A stretch of DNA of 64,000 bases from Salipaludibacillus aurantiacus (GTDB lineage: Bacteria; Bacillota; Bacilli; Bacillales; Salisediminibacteriaceae): NCBI RefSeq assembly GCF_900111295.1, contig NZ_FOGT01000020.1:1-64000 (forward strand), written 5' to 3'. The translations under genes were made by a program, and so were the position numbers. Below the pieces are notes generated by a model. It searched no databases, was not told where the DNA came from, and was given only the letters and a program-made list of their open reading frames with translations. Positions 41,441 through 54,054 of this stretch are shown in pieces (the first letter of the stretch is position 1; the number at the start of each line of letters is the position of its first letter).

Positions 41441-41809
41441 ATGGACGAACAGCACACACCTTATATTCAGGAAGCTTTGCATCATTATAAAGAGGGCATG
41501 GGGTATTTTACTGAACAAATGCCGGAGGTTGCCCATAAATATCATGAGTTCACAGAAGCGTGTTTCAAAGAAGGCAGCCTCTCAAAAAAGGAAAAACAGC
41601 TTATCGCTTTAGCCCTGAGCATGAATGCGCAGGATGAGTACTGTATGATTTACCATGTAAAAGGCTGTCTTGACCAGGGGGCAAGCAGGGAAGAAATTCT
41701 TGAGGCGATAGCGGTCACAGGAGCTTTTGGAGGAGGAGCCGCCTTAAGCCAGGGAGTTACTTTAATAGAAGAAGCGGTTAGTGAGCTTTCAGGAGACGTT
41801 GTTTCATGA
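41441..41809 (+). CDS. yurZ: carboxymuconolactone decarboxylase-family protein (YurZ-like)
   Basis: 122-aa AhpD/CMD-fold helical protein. The redox motif of AhpD (CxxCxxxH) appears as DEYCMIYH: the second Cys and His remain and the first Cys is replaced by Asp, so classic disulfide reductase chemistry is doubtful. AAGGAGAG precedes the ATG. Located between metQ and sufC; yurZ lies near the suf cluster in B. subtilis. Function unknown. Confidence 0.8.
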   Translation: MDEQHTPYIQEALHHYKEGMGYFTEQMPEVAHKYHEFTEACFKEGSLSKKEKQLIALALSMNAQDEYCMIYHVKGCLDQGASREEILEAIAVTGAFGGGAALSQGVTLIEEAVSELSGDVVS

Positions 41810-41947
41810 AAGGGCTTACAAAATAACCAAAATTTTCAGATAACGAGCAAAACGGAGTAATTGGGGGAGATATTAGAAAATCTGACTGTCAGTTTTTTTG
41901 ACATCGGCACAATTGGAATTGTCAGAAAATATCCCCTTATACGCGAA

Positions 41948-41976
41948 TTGGTTATAGACTTCCAAAATGCTAAAAT
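41948..41976 (+). promoter_or_regulatory. promoter of the small-ORF transcript
   Basis: TTGGTT (about 41949-41954), 17-nt spacer and TAAAAT (about 41972-41977), roughly 100 nt upstream of the small ORF. Confidence 0.5.
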
Positions 41977-42072
41977 AAATCATGTTGAAGGTGATCCCAT
42001 TACAAACGTTGCGGCTTTATGACGTCTAACGCAGCAAATGTGATCAAAACAATCCAGAAAGGAATGTGATTT

Positions 42073-42267
42073 ATTATCCATCAGATTCAGACGAAACATA
42101 CGACTGAGATGGAAAAAGCAATGTTCCAGTCGTACGGTATAGGTTATGCGGAGTATAACAGAGATTTAGATAACCGTATGAAAGTGGAACAGGAACGAGA
42201 TAAAGATCATCAGCAAAGCCTGAAGATGGTCAATGAGCACAACCGCCAGCTGCAATATAGTATTTAA
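42073..42267 (+). CDS. small charged protein, unannotated candidate
   Basis: An open frame from at least 42070 to the TAA at 42265-42267, preceded by TGA at 42067. From ATG 42109 it codes 52 aa starting MEKAMFQSYGIGYAEYNRDL, then a charged, Gln/His-rich helical stretch ending RQLQYSI. ATG 42109 has no SD, whereas GAAAGGA (42057-42063) sits 9 nt before an in-frame ATT at 42073, which would give 64 aa with a rare AUU start. It has its own promoter and strong terminator. Not recognised. Confidence 0.5.
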   Translation: MIHQIQTKHTTEMEKAMFQSYGIGYAEYNRDLDNRMKVEQERDKDHQQSLKMVNEHNRQLQYSI

Positions 42268-42294
42268 TAAAAAACTAGCTTACAGAGCAGAAAA

Positions 42295-42330
42295 AACAAC
42301 CCCGCATGGAATTCAGCGGGGTTGTTTTTC
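42295..42330 (+). terminator. terminator of the small-ORF transcript
   Basis: AACAACCCCGC (42295-42305) pairs with GCGGGGTTGTT (42316-42326), then TTTC. A perfect 11-bp stem. Confidence 0.9.
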
Positions 42331-42603
42331 GCTGTGTATTTTAATTAAGATTCATTCTCAATTAGAATGAAAAAAGACCAAGGTATTGAGAATTAATTTT
42401 GAAGAAAAAGAGCCTTCCGCCGAAAAAGAGATAACACAACCATTCTTGAATGAATCATTTGGAAAAAAATTGCGGAAAAGATCAACTAAAATGTTTAGGT
42501 TTTCTAAGGAAAACTGTCTTTATTTGTATATAAAAAACTTCGGAGGATAATATGAAGGGAAAGATGAAAAGAATTGTGTATTTTCCTTGAACTCAATTTT
42601 CAT

Positions 42604-42638
42604 TTGATATAAGATTGTAATGAGAATAAATTGAGAAT
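42604..42638 (+). promoter_or_regulatory. suf operon promoter with TGAGAAT repeats
   Basis: TTGATA (42604-42609), 17-nt spacer, TAAATT (42627-42632). Two direct TGAGAAT copies (42621-42627 and 42632-42638) overlap the -10. They resemble half-sites of Fur-type boxes but do not form a palindrome. Confidence 0.5.
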
Positions 42639-42711
42639 GTGATTAAACATCACTTTTCTCATATTACCATGTTTTTAATGAAACTTTCAAAAATAAATGG
42701 AGGTATGAATC

Positions 42712-43494
42712 ATGACCAAGCCAAATTTAACTGTAAAAGATCTTCATGTATCAATTGAAGATAAAGAAATTCTGAAAGGGTTCGGCATTGAGGTGAATGG
42801 CGGAGAAATTCACGCAATTATGGGACCGAACGGAACAGGTAAATCTACCCTTGCTTCTGCTTTAATGGGACACCCGAAATATGAAGTGACAAAAGGTGAA
42901 GCCACTTTAGGCGGAGAGGACCTTTTTGATATGGAAGTAGATGAGCGCGCGCGTGCAGGTTTATTCCTCGCAATGCAGTATCCGAGTGAAGTATCTGGTG
43001 TTACAAATGCGGACTTCATCCGTTCAGCGATGAATGCAGGCCGTGAAGAAGGAGACGAAGTATCTTTAATGAAGTTCATTCGTCAAATGGACGAAAAAAT
43101 GGGCTCTTTGGAAATTGACGAGTCTTTCCAGCACCGTTATTTAAATGAAGGTTTCTCTGGCGGGGAAAAGAAGCGGAATGAAATTCTCCAGCTGCTTATG
43201 CTTCAGCCTCAAATTGCGATCCTTGATGAAATAGACTCTGGTCTTGACATCGACGCATTAAAAGTAGTAGCTAAGGGTATTAACGAGCTTCGCAGTGAAG
43301 ATTTCGGCTGTATGATCATTACCCACTACCAGCGTTTACTAAACTATATTAAACCGGACTTCGTCCATGTGATGATGCAGGGACGCATCGTAAAATCCGG
43401 AGGGCCTGAACTTGCTCAAAAGCTTGAAGAACAGGGTTACGACTGGATTAAAGAAGAACTTGGAATCGAAGACGAAACTGTAGGCCAGGAATAA
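42712..43494 (+). CDS. sufC: SufC, Fe-S assembly ATPase
   Basis: ABC-type ATPase of the SufBC2D scaffold that builds Fe-S clusters. 260 aa. Walker A GPNGTGKST, signature FSGGEKKRNEILQ, Walker B IAILDEIDSGLD. GGAGGT precedes the ATG. First gene of sufCDSUB. No membrane partner, as expected. Confidence 0.97.
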   Translation: MTKPNLTVKDLHVSIEDKEILKGFGIEVNGGEIHAIMGPNGTGKSTLASALMGHPKYEVTKGEATLGGEDLFDMEVDERARAGLFLAMQYPSEVSGVTNADFIRSAMNAGREEGDEVSLMKFIRQMDEKMGSLEIDESFQHRYLNEGFSGGEKKRNEILQLLMLQPQIAILDEIDSGLDIDALKVVAKGINELRSEDFGCMIITHYQRLLNYIKPDFVHVMMQGRIVKSGGPELAQKLEEQGYDWIKEELGIEDETVGQE

Positions 43495-43521
43495 GAGACG
43501 GTTTAAAGAGGAGGAATGAAG

Positions 43522-46494
<2,973 letters not shown>

Positions 46495-46704
46495 GTGAAG
46501 GTTTACACTTGGTTTTTACTACCGAGGTGTTGTAAAATAGATATATAAACTTTTTACCAGTGATAGTTGAACACTTTAAAAGTGGTGACATCGCTGATAA
46601 AAGTAATAGATCACTAAAGTGCAGTCAATCGTTCGCAACCGTTTATTTTATAAAGTTTTTTGAAGGCGGACCTTGTTGCCGCTATTCTACAAGGAGGGTT
46701 TCAC
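46495..46704 (+). other. sufU-sufB spacer with possible internal promoter
   Basis: 210 bp. TTGGTT (46509-46514), 18-nt spacer, TAAAAT (46533-46538) could give sufB its own promoter. The remainder contains GTGATAGTTGAACAC and CACTTT/AAAGTG repeats with no gene. Confidence 0.45.
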
Positions 46705-48102
46705 ATGGCTAAAAAAATGCCGGAAATCAGTGAATATCAATACGGCTTTTCGGATAAAGACGTTTCGATATTCCGTTCTAAAAAAGGGTTGACTCGTGAA
46801 ATCGTTGAGGAAATTTCCCGAATGAAAGAAGAACCTCAATGGATGCTCGACTTCCGTTTGAAATCTTTAGAACAGTTTTATAAAATGCCTATGCCTCAAT
46901 GGGGCGGTAATTTAGCTGAGCTGGATTTTGACGAGATCACGTATTACGTGAAACCATCAGAGAAATCTGAGCGCTCATGGGATGAAGTACCTGAGGAGAT
47001 TAAGAATACGTTTGATAAATTAGGTATTCCTGAAGCAGAGCAAAAATATCTCGCAGGTGTTTCTGCGCAGTATGAATCAGAAGTGGTTTACCACAACATG
47101 CAGGAAGACCTTGAAGATCTTGGTATCATTTTCAAGGATACAGACACTGCATTAAGAGAAGACGAGGAAATTTTCAGAGAGCATTTTGGAACAGTTATTC
47201 CTCCTTCCGATAATAAATTTGCTGCCTTAAATTCAGCCGTATGGTCCGGCGGTTCTTTCATTTATGTGCCTAAAGGTATTAAGACGGAGCAGCCGTTGCA
47301 GGCTTACTTCAGAATTAATTCCGAAAATATGGGACAGTTTGAACGTACGCTGATTATTGCGGATGAAGACAGCTCTGTCCATTATGTGGAAGGGTGTACG
47401 GCACCGGTATACACAACGAACTCGCTTCACAGTGCGGTCGTTGAAATCATTGTTAAAAAAGATGCTTATTGCCGTTATACTACTATTCAAAACTGGGCAC
47501 CTAACGTCTTTAACCTTGTTACTAAACGTGCGGTAGCTGAAGAAAACGCCGTTATGGAATGGGTAGACGGAAATATCGGATCCAAGCTTACGATGAAATA
47601 TCCGGCAGTTGTGATGAAAGGCCGCGGAGCACGCGGAAACGTTCTTTCCATTGCGATTGCAGGAAAAGGGCAGCACCAGGATGCCGGTGCTAAAATGCAC
47701 CATCTGGCGCCTGATTGTTCCTCTACAATCGTTTCTAAATCTATTTCCAAGCAGGGCGGTAAAGTAACCTACCGCGGAATCTGCCACTTTGGTCGGAAAT
47801 CAGAGCGATCCAAGGCAAACATTGAGTGTGATACTCTGATTATGGATAATGAATCCACATCAGATACGATCCCTTACAATGAAATTCTAAATAACGATAT
47901 TACGCTTGAACACGAAGCGACAGTATCCAAAGTATCTGAAGAGCAGCTTTTCTACCTGATGAGCCGCGGAGTATCAGAGCAGGAAGCGACTGAAATGATC
48001 GTTATGGGATTCATTGAACCATTTACGAAAGAACTGCCAATGGAATACGCTGTTGAAATGAACCGACTGATTAAGTTCGAAATGGAAGGTTCTATCGGCT
48101 AA
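46705..48102 (+). CDS. sufB: SufB scaffold protein
   Basis: 465 aa, the central scaffold of SufBC2D on which clusters are assembled. AAGGAGGG precedes ATG 46705; the longer frame from 46660 has no SD. Conserved segments: [58 protein letters not shown], and [20 protein letters not shown]. Last suf gene, closed by a terminator. Confidence 0.97.
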   Translation: MAKKMPEISEYQYGFSDKDVSIFRSKKGLTREIVEEISRMKEEPQWMLDFRLKSLEQFYKMPMPQWGGNLAELDFDEITYYVKPSEKSERSWDEVPEEIKNTFDKLGIPEAEQKYLAGVSAQYESEVVYHNMQEDLEDLGIIFKDTDTALREDEEIFREHFGTVIPPSDNKFAALNSAVWSGGSFIYVPKGIKTEQPLQAYFRINSENMGQFERTLIIADEDSSVHYVEGCTAPVYTTNSLHSAVVEIIVKKDAYCRYTTIQNWAPNVFNLVTKRAVAEENAVMEWVDGNIGSKLTMKYPAVVMKGRGARGNVLSIAIAGKGQHQDAGAKMHHLAPDCSSTIVSKSISKQGGKVTYRGICHFGRKSERSKANIECDTLIMDNESTSDTIPYNEILNNDITLEHEATVSKVSEEQLFYLMSRGVSEQEATEMIVMGFIEPFTKELPMEYAVEMNRLIKFEMEGSIG

Positions 48103-48115
48103 TACTGATATAATA

Positions 48116-48150
48116 AAAGGCGAATCCGGCCGGGCCGGGTTCGCCTTTAT
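48116..48150 (+). terminator. sufB terminator
   Basis: AAAGGCGAA (48116-48124) pairs with TTCGCCTTT (48140-48148), with an inner CCGGC/GCCGG helix; T-rich bases follow. Confidence 0.88.
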
Positions 48151-48193
48151 GTTTTTAACCATTTTTAAAATTATATGAGAGAGGTGAAAGAAA

Positions 48194-49054
48194 TTGAGTC
48201 AGATAAACGTAGGTGTTACGGGCTGGGGAGATCACCGCATATTATACGAAGGCATAAGCTCACCATCAAAAAAGCTTGAAGCTTACGCGGGGCATTTTCC
48301 TGTCGTTGAACTCGATTCCTCTTTTTATGCTGTGCCTCCTGAGAAAAATATTACAAAATGGATTAATGAAACACCTCCGTCTTTCCAGTTTGTCGTGAAA
48401 GCTTACCAGGGGATGACAGGCCATCAGCGGGGAGAGAATCCGTTTAAAACCCAGGAAGAGATGTTCAAAGCTTTTAATGATGCTATACGCCCGTTTAAAG
48501 AGGCGGGTAAACTGGCAATGGTTTTATGCCAGTTTCCTCCCTGGTATGACTGTCAGAGAAAATACGTTGATTATATAAAATATGTGCGCGAGCAGTTAAG
48601 AGAATTTGATGCTGCCCTTGAGTTTCGCCATCAATCCTGGTACAGCGACGACTATAAGGAGAGAACACTGGAGTATCTGAAAGAAGATGACTGGATCCAC
48701 AGTATATGCGATGAACCGCAGGCAGGAGAACGTTCCATACCTTTTGTCCCCGTCACAACACATGACGAGAAAGCTTTTGTACGTTTCCACGGGCGGAATA
48801 CAGCAGGATGGAATAAACCTGTTAAAGGTGAAGGCTGGCGGGAAGTCCGGTACTTATATGATTATTCTGAAGATGAGCTAAAAGAATTGGAAGAGAAGGT
48901 AAAACGAATCTCCCAGAAGGTAAATAAAACGTATGTCGTTTTTAACAATAATTCAGGCGGGCATGCGGCCGGTAATGCCAAAACATTTATAAGCGATTTA
49001 GGAATAACGTATGAAGGTCTGGCACCGAGGCAAATGAATTTATTTGACGAGTAA
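48194..49054 (+). CDS. yunF: DUF72 family protein (YunF)
   Basis: 286 aa, TIM-barrel-like DUF72 protein with ELDSSFYAVPP, ALEFRHQSWY, and FNNNSGGHAAGNA signatures. Function unproven; similar to endonuclease IV-fold proteins. TTG start behind GAGAGGTGAAAG. Followed by yunE and yunD homologues, an order conserved with B. subtilis. Cytosolic. Confidence 0.9.
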   Translation: MSQINVGVTGWGDHRILYEGISSPSKKLEAYAGHFPVVELDSSFYAVPPEKNITKWINETPPSFQFVVKAYQGMTGHQRGENPFKTQEEMFKAFNDAIRPFKEAGKLAMVLCQFPPWYDCQRKYVDYIKYVREQLREFDAALEFRHQSWYSDDYKERTLEYLKEDDWIHSICDEPQAGERSIPFVPVTTHDEKAFVRFHGRNTAGWNKPVKGEGWREVRYLYDYSEDELKELEEKVKRISQKVNKTYVVFNNNSGGHAAGNAKTFISDLGITYEGLAPRQMNLFDE

Positions 49055-49141
49055 AAAAAAGCAGGATTGAAATCCTTAGCCAACTTCCGTAATATTCGAT
49101 ATAGATAGTATTAAATTGAAAGTTAGAAAGCAGGCATTTGA

Positions 49142-49966
49142 ATGGAATGGATTTTATTACTTATATTAGGGCTCGCGGCTGCCATTTCAGGCAGTATAAT
49201 GGGGTTGGGCGGCGGTATTATTATCGTGCCTGCCTTAATGATTTTAAGCAATTATTCTGAGCTTTTTAGCGGCATTACGCCCCAGGTTGCGGTGGGAACT
49301 TCATTGTTAATTATGATATTTACGGGGTTATCATCGACACTTGCCTATTTAAAACAGAAAAAAGTAGATGTGAAAAGCGGTTTAATCTTTTTTGCAGGAA
49401 GCGGGCCTGGCGCGTTATTCGGAGTCTGGCTTAACAAAGATATTAATGTGGATGTTTTTTTAATTGCATTTGGTGCTTTTATCATTTTTGTTTCATTTGT
49501 ATTGATGATCAGGAAACGCATTAAACCTTTAAAGCGCAGCAGTAAAGGCATAAAACGAAGCTATGTGAATGAATACGGAAAAACGGTTCACTATGGCTAT
49601 CATCCGGCAGTGGGGATTACCATCGCTTTTGTTGTAGGGATGTTTTCAGGCTTGTTCGGTATCGGTGGCGGCTCCCTCATGGTGCCGGCTATGATTATAC
49701 TTTTTGCCTTTCCGCCTCATCTGGCAGTCGCTACTTCTATGTTTCTCGTCTTTTTGTCTGCGCTGATCAGTTCTGTTTCGCATATCAGTTTAGGAAATGT
49801 AGACTGGTACTATGCAATGGCTTTGATCCCCGGGGCCTGGATTGGCGGCCAGCTGGGCGCAGCGATTAACAGAAAATTGACCAGTGATACGGTAGTCATA
49901 CTGTTGCGTGTATTCTTGATTATCATAGGTATACGTTTAATTTATCAAGGAATCATGAGTCTCTAA
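49142..49966 (+). CDS. yunE: TauE/SafE-family anion exporter (YunE)
   Basis: 274 aa, seven to eight membrane spans with the family repeats GLGGGIIIVPAL and GIGGGSLMVPAM. Likely exports sulfite, sulfoacetate or a related anion; substrate not determinable here. Weak SD (AAAGCAGG). A His/Arg-rich loop lies at about 118-150. Lies between yunF and yunD. Confidence 0.9.
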   Translation: MEWILLLILGLAAAISGSIMGLGGGIIIVPALMILSNYSELFSGITPQVAVGTSLLIMIFTGLSSTLAYLKQKKVDVKSGLIFFAGSGPGALFGVWLNKDINVDVFLIAFGAFIIFVSFVLMIRKRIKPLKRSSKGIKRSYVNEYGKTVHYGYHPAVGITIAFVVGMFSGLFGIGGGSLMVPAMIILFAFPPHLAVATSMFLVFLSALISSVSHISLGNVDWYYAMALIPGAWIGGQLGAAINRKLTSDTVVILLRVFLIIIGIRLIYQGIMSL

Positions 49967-49996
49967 TCTGAAGACAGATTCCAAGGAGAAGGTGTG

Positions 49997-51409
49997 GTGT
50001 CCTTGGCAAAGCAAACCCTTAGAATATTGCATACAAACGATTTACATAGCCAGCTGGATAAGTGGCCGGCTGTTACACAGCTACTGAATGAACGGAGGAA
50101 CGAAGCATACAGGAAGAGTGAAGAAGTGCTCTTGTTTGACATTGGCGACCATTGTGACAGGGCTCACCCAATGACTGATGCCCTGTTAGGGAAAGGAAAT
50201 GTCCAATTATTAAATGACATGGCCTATGACGCCGTGACGATTGGAAATAACGAAGGAATCACATTTTCAAAAGATCAATTAGATCATTTATATGATGAGG
50301 CTCAATTTCCGGTGGTGTTATCCAACTTAAAGAACAAAGACGGAACCAGGCCGGAGTGGACAGATCCATATAAAATTTTTACTTTAAAGTCCGGTTTAAA
50401 GGTAGGAGTAACAGGAGTTACCGCACCTTTCCGCTTATTTTATGAAACGCTCGGATGGAAAGTGACAGACCCTTTCAGTGAACTGGAAGACACAGTGAAC
50501 GAGCTTCGTCCGAAAGTTGATATTCTTATCTGCCTGTCCCATTTAGGGTTTAGTGAAGATGAAAAAATGGCCGACGACTTTCCAAGCTTCGATATTATAC
50601 TAGGCGCTCATACACACCATGTGCTAGAAAAAGGAAAAAAGGTAAACAACACGTGGATTAATCAGTCTGGAAGATCCGGGGCATTCATAGGCGAAGTTTG
50701 TTTGGAGTTTGAAAAAGAAACAGAAAGCCGTTTCCAGGTGTCTGTTCAAAATGTCCAGTCCATTAAAGTCAATGAAGGAATAAGAGATGAGGAAACAGAA
50801 AAATCATTAAATCACTTACTCTTATCCAGCAGCGCGGAACTGAATAAACAAATAACTGTGCTGGAATCCGGCCTGGATGTAGAGTGGTATCATAAGAGCA
50901 AATTTCCGGTTATGCTTGCGGAAACATTAAGGGAATGGTGTGAGGCAGAAATTTCCATGGTTAATTCAGGAGTCCTGTTAAAAAGCCTGCCTAAAGGACC
51001 GGTGACTGTCAGGGATCTACATGAAATCTGTCCCCATCCAATTAACCCGGCGACAGTCATGATTTCAGGTGAACGGCTGCTTGAAACAATCCGCCAGTCC
51101 AGGCAGGAAGAGATGATTACATTTGCTTTGAAAGGTTTTGGCTTCCGCGGTAAAGTGCTGGGCTATATGGTTTTTGACAACTTAACAATCAGTGATAATT
51201 CCCGGTACCTTAATGAAAAGAATGTGTTAATAGACGGGGCACCTTTACAGAGGGACCGGAAATACAAACTGGCCACTTTGGATATGTTTACGTTTGGCCA
51301 GCTTTACCCTGCTATTAGTTCAATTAACGAAAAAAAGTATCATATGCCTGAATTTTTAAGAGACCTTCTGGCATGGAAGTTAAATAAAATAAATGGCTCG
51401 CCCACATAA
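49997..51409 (+). CDS. yunD: metallophosphoesterase / 5'-nucleotidase (YunD)
   Basis: About 470 aa, calcineurin-like phosphoesterase domain with HTNDLHSQ, DIGDHCDRA, GNNEG and GAHTHH metal motifs, then a 5'-nucleotidase C-terminal domain (from about 290). GTG 49997 is chosen from AAGGAG 8 nt upstream. No signal peptide is visible, so it is predicted cytosolic, unlike secreted UshA. Confidence 0.88.
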   Translation: MSLAKQTLRILHTNDLHSQLDKWPAVTQLLNERRNEAYRKSEEVLLFDIGDHCDRAHPMTDALLGKGNVQLLNDMAYDAVTIGNNEGITFSKDQLDHLYDEAQFPVVLSNLKNKDGTRPEWTDPYKIFTLKSGLKVGVTGVTAPFRLFYETLGWKVTDPFSELEDTVNELRPKVDILICLSHLGFSEDEKMADDFPSFDIILGAHTHHVLEKGKKVNNTWINQSGRSGAFIGEVCLEFEKETESRFQVSVQNVQSIKVNEGIRDEETEKSLNHLLLSSSAELNKQITVLESGLDVEWYHKSKFPVMLAETLREWCEAEISMVNSGVLLKSLPKGPVTVRDLHEICPHPINPATVMISGERLLETIRQSRQEEMITFALKGFGFRGKVLGYMVFDNLTISDNSRYLNEKNVLIDGAPLQRDRKYKLATLDMFTFGQLYPAISSINEKKYHMPEFLRDLLAWKLNKINGSPT

Positions 51410-51442
51410 AATGTCCGTTGTCGAAAAGTTTGAAAAGAGGAA

Positions 51443-51529
51443 CAGGGGCGAGTGCGAGAATCGGTTCAGCCCCTGATAAGAACCGGCTGACAAATGTTTG
51501 CTGGTGAGAGAGTGCATTATCCTTATCAG
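51443..51529 (+). promoter_or_regulatory. structured thyA leader candidate
   Basis: CAGGGGC (51443-51449) / GCCCCTG (51469-51475), CGGTTC (51462-51467) / GAACCG (51480-51485), and CTGATAAG (51473-51480) / CTTATCAG (51522-51529). The helices interleave, so they would form alternatives or a pseudoknot. No riboswitch class recognised. Confidence 0.4.
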
Positions 51530-51571
51530 CTAGTTTACAACGAGCAAAAAGTTATAAATGGAGGGAATTAA

Positions 51572-52366
51572 ATGAAGGCCTACTTAGACCTTTGTGAACA
51601 TATTTTAAAAAATGGTGTTGAAAAAGATGACCGGACAGGAACGGGGACAATCAGTACTTTCGGCTATCAGATGAGATTTGATCTGGCAGAAGGCTTTCCG
51701 GTCCTGACGACTAAAAAACTGGCTCTGCGAGCTATTATCCATGAACTTCTCTGGTTTATAAAAGGAGAGACAAACATAGGTTATTTGAAAGAAAATAACG
51801 TAAGGATTTGGAATGAATGGGCAGATGACAATGGGGATTTAGGGCCGATCTACGGGAAGCAGTGGCGGTCCTGGCCATCCCCGGACGGGGAATCTATTGA
51901 TCAGCTGGGACAAGTTATCGAACAGATTAAAACAAATCCAGACTCAAGAAGGCTGCTCGTCAACGCCTGGAACGTAGCCGATTTAGACAAGATGGCCCTG
52001 TCTCCCTGCCACTGTTTATTTCAATTTTATGTGGCTGATGGAAAATTATCCTGCCAGCTTTACCAAAGGAGCGCAGACGTCTTCCTGGGCGTGCCGTTTA
52101 ATATTGCTTCTTATTCGCTGTTAACTATGATGATTGCTCAAGAGTGCGGTCTTAAACCGGGGGATTTTGTCCATACGTTCGGAGATGCGCATATTTATAA
52201 AAACCATATCGAGCAGGTTAAGCTTCAATTAACAAGGGAACCGCGTCCTTTACCAGAAATGAAATTGAATCCTGAACGGAAAAAAATTGAAGATTTTACA
52301 ATTGACGATTTTGAGCTTTCAGGTTATGATCCTCACCCTCATATTAGAGGAGAGGTATCTGTATGA
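51572..52366 (+). CDS. thyA: thymidylate synthase
   Basis: Makes dTMP from dUMP using methylene-THF. 264 aa, ThyA type of the short (ThyB-like) length. Catalytic Cys in [31 protein letters not shown] and [15 protein letters not shown] are all present. GGAGGG upstream of the ATG. Overlaps dfrA by 4 bp, coupling it with the reductase that regenerates THF. Confidence 0.97.
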   Translation: MKAYLDLCEHILKNGVEKDDRTGTGTISTFGYQMRFDLAEGFPVLTTKKLALRAIIHELLWFIKGETNIGYLKENNVRIWNEWADDNGDLGPIYGKQWRSWPSPDGESIDQLGQVIEQIKTNPDSRRLLVNAWNVADLDKMALSPCHCLFQFYVADGKLSCQLYQRSADVFLGVPFNIASYSLLTMMIAQECGLKPGDFVHTFGDAHIYKNHIEQVKLQLTREPRPLPEMKLNPERKKIEDFTIDDFELSGYDPHPHIRGEVSV

Positions 52367-52848
52367 TTTCTATGATTGCAGCCTTTTCAGACGGAAGAGT
52401 GATAGGAAAAGACGGCGATATGCCATGGCATTTACCAGCTGATTTACGGCATTTTAAAAAAGTAACGAGCGGGCATCCGATTCTGATGGGAAGAAAAACG
52501 TTTGAGTCCATCGGCAAGCCGCTTCCAAACAGGCGAAACATTGTTTTGACAAGAGACAAAACTTTTTCAGCTGAAGGAGTGGAGGTCATTCATAACTTAG
52601 CTGATATCGGTTCTTTAATGCCGGAAGAGGAAGAATTTTTTGTGATTGGAGGGGCGACTATTTATGAGAAACTGATTTCGAAAGCCGACCGTCTTTATAT
52701 CACTCGTATCGACGCGTCTTTTGAAGGGGATACATTTTTCCCGGAAATAAACGGGGATGAGTGGGAAACAGTCTCCTCTGAAAAAGGCACTGTGGATCAG
52801 AAGAACCCTCATCCGCATACGTTTTTGGTTTATGAACGGAAAAAATAA
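52363..52848 (+). CDS. dfrA: dihydrofolate reductase
   Basis: Reduces dihydrofolate produced by ThyA. 161 aa with [28 protein letters not shown], and the NADPH loop [18 protein letters not shown] shows an ATGA overlap with thyA. Acidic tail. Followed by a short hairpin TCTTCAGGA/TCCTGAAGA with TTTTTTT. Confidence 0.97.
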   Translation: MISMIAAFSDGRVIGKDGDMPWHLPADLRHFKKVTSGHPILMGRKTFESIGKPLPNRRNIVLTRDKTFSAEGVEVIHNLADIGSLMPEEEEFFVIGGATIYEKLISKADRLYITRIDASFEGDTFFPEINGDEWETVSSEKGTVDQKNPHPHTFLVYERKK

Positions 52849-52867
52849 CAGCAGTAATGATATTAAA

Positions 52868-52900
52868 AATCTTCAGGAATAGTCCTGAAGATTTTTTTAT
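52868..52900 (+). terminator. dfrA terminator
   Basis: AATCTTCAGGA (52868-52878) pairs with TCCTGAAGATT, followed by TTTTTT. Confidence 0.85.
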
Positions 52901-52956
52901 TGGTACAATCTCCCGAATTCACTGCATATGAATAGGAGGAAGGGGGGAATTGACCA

Positions 52957-53763
52957 GTGAAAGCTTTCCGCACCGTCCGGCCCAGCCGGAAGAAAAAAGG
53001 GCCTCTTCCTTTTAAATACGTGTTTATGATATCTTTACTTATTTTCGTGATCTTAACCATTCAGGGATTAATTGTAGTAGAAAAAGGAGTCCGCCCTACC
53101 CTGATTGCGATTGCCAAAACCGAAACTCAGAGAATAGGAACACTTGCCATTAACGACGCTATTTCCAGACATATTCTTGAGGATACGGATATGGAGGATC
53201 TGGTTGAATTTGAAAGGGATGAAAATGGAAAGGTGATGTTTGTTCAATACAACCCGGTTATTTATAACCGCGTGTTACAGGAGACAACCAAGCGGGTACA
53301 AAACTATTTAAATGATATTGAACACGGGCGTGTAAAAGATATTCGTATCCCTAATAAAGTTGACGTCGAGAGAGAAGGAGCAACATTTTCTGAAGATGGC
53401 ATCATCCATATGATTCCATTAGGCCAGGCTACTAATAATGCGCTCCTGGCCCATCTCGGACCTCGTGTTCCTGTCCGGCTGTCTGCTATCGGGGACGTAA
53501 AATCCCAGCTGAAGGAGAACATTGTGCATGTTGGAATTAACAATACTTATATGAGTGTATCGGTAGATATTGAAGTGGATGTTAAAGTGGTTATTCCATT
53601 TGCGACAGAAACGGAAGTTGTAAGAACATCTATTCCAGTGGCCATGGTTTGGATTCCTGGTGAGGTTCCTGACTTCTATGGAGGCCAGGGAGGTGAAGGA
53701 GGAATGACACCCGCTATGATTCAGCGCCCAAAAGAATTTGAGGAAGATTTTTCTGTAGAATAA
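52957..53763 (+). CDS. yunB: sporulation protein YunB
   Basis: 268 aa. One N-terminal membrane span (about 24-46), followed by an extracytoplasmic domain with PTLIAIAKTETQRIGTLAINDAIS. Homologous to B. subtilis YunB, needed for sporulation. GTG start behind GGAGGAAGGGGGG. The C-terminus has a Gly-rich stretch. Its stop codon overlaps the lysine-riboswitch promoter. Confidence 0.9.
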   Translation: MKAFRTVRPSRKKKGPLPFKYVFMISLLIFVILTIQGLIVVEKGVRPTLIAIAKTETQRIGTLAINDAISRHILEDTDMEDLVEFERDENGKVMFVQYNPVIYNRVLQETTKRVQNYLNDIEHGRVKDIRIPNKVDVEREGATFSEDGIIHMIPLGQATNNALLAHLGPRVPVRLSAIGDVKSQLKENIVHVGINNTYMSVSVDIEVDVKVVIPFATETEVVRTSIPVAMVWIPGEVPDFYGGQGGEGGMTPAMIQRPKEFEEDFSVE

Positions 53764-53766
53764 TGC

Positions 53767-53795
53767 TTGCAATATAAATAGGATTTTGTTATGCT
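53767..53795 (+). promoter_or_regulatory. promoter of the lysine riboswitch transcript
   Basis: TTGCAA (53767-53772), 17-nt spacer, TATGCT (53790-53795), directly after yunB. Confidence 0.6.
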
Positions 53796-53837
53796 AACTC
53801 TCGGTTTAGAAATTAATAAGTATCAGAGTGCCTCATC

Positions 53838-54022
53838 AGAGATGAGGTAGAGGCGCAGAATTTAAGAGTAAAAGACAGGAGCCGGGACGGCCATGAAAGT
53901 TTTTGAAAGGAAATTCTGCCGAAGCGCTGATGTTTCGTCCGAAACACAGCAGCTGGGGCTGTATTGAATAAATGCAGCACTGTCACTTGAAGGGAGACCT
54001 TAGTGGAGGACTACTGATCTAT
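53838..54022 (+). promoter_or_regulatory. lysine riboswitch (L-box)
   Basis: GATGAGGTAGAGGCGCAGAA, AAGAGTAAAAGACAGGAG, GCCGAAGCGCTGATG, CTGGGGCTGT, CACTGTCAC and GTGGAGGACTACTGATC are the conserved blocks in order. P1 forms between GATGAGGTAG and CTACTGATC. It controls the downstream terminator and NhaC-family gene. Confidence 0.93.
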
Positions 54023-54054
54023 TGAGAGGAATCTGTTCTTGACTTCATAGGAAG

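Larger units (their letters stand above)
41810..42711 (+). other. long intergenic region between yurZ and sufC
   Basis: About 900 bp. It holds a promoter (41948-41976), a small ORF (42073 or 42109 to 42267), its terminator (42295-42330), the inverted repeat TTCATTCT/AGAATGAA (42351-42371), repeated TGAGAAT motifs (about 42388, 42621, 42632), a 12-codon frame after CGGAGG (42552-42590) and the sufC promoter region (42604-42632). Confidence 0.55.

Noticed and set aside
47233-47787. 184-codon minus-strand frame inside sufB
   Set aside because: Antisense shadow of a conserved gene without its own SD.
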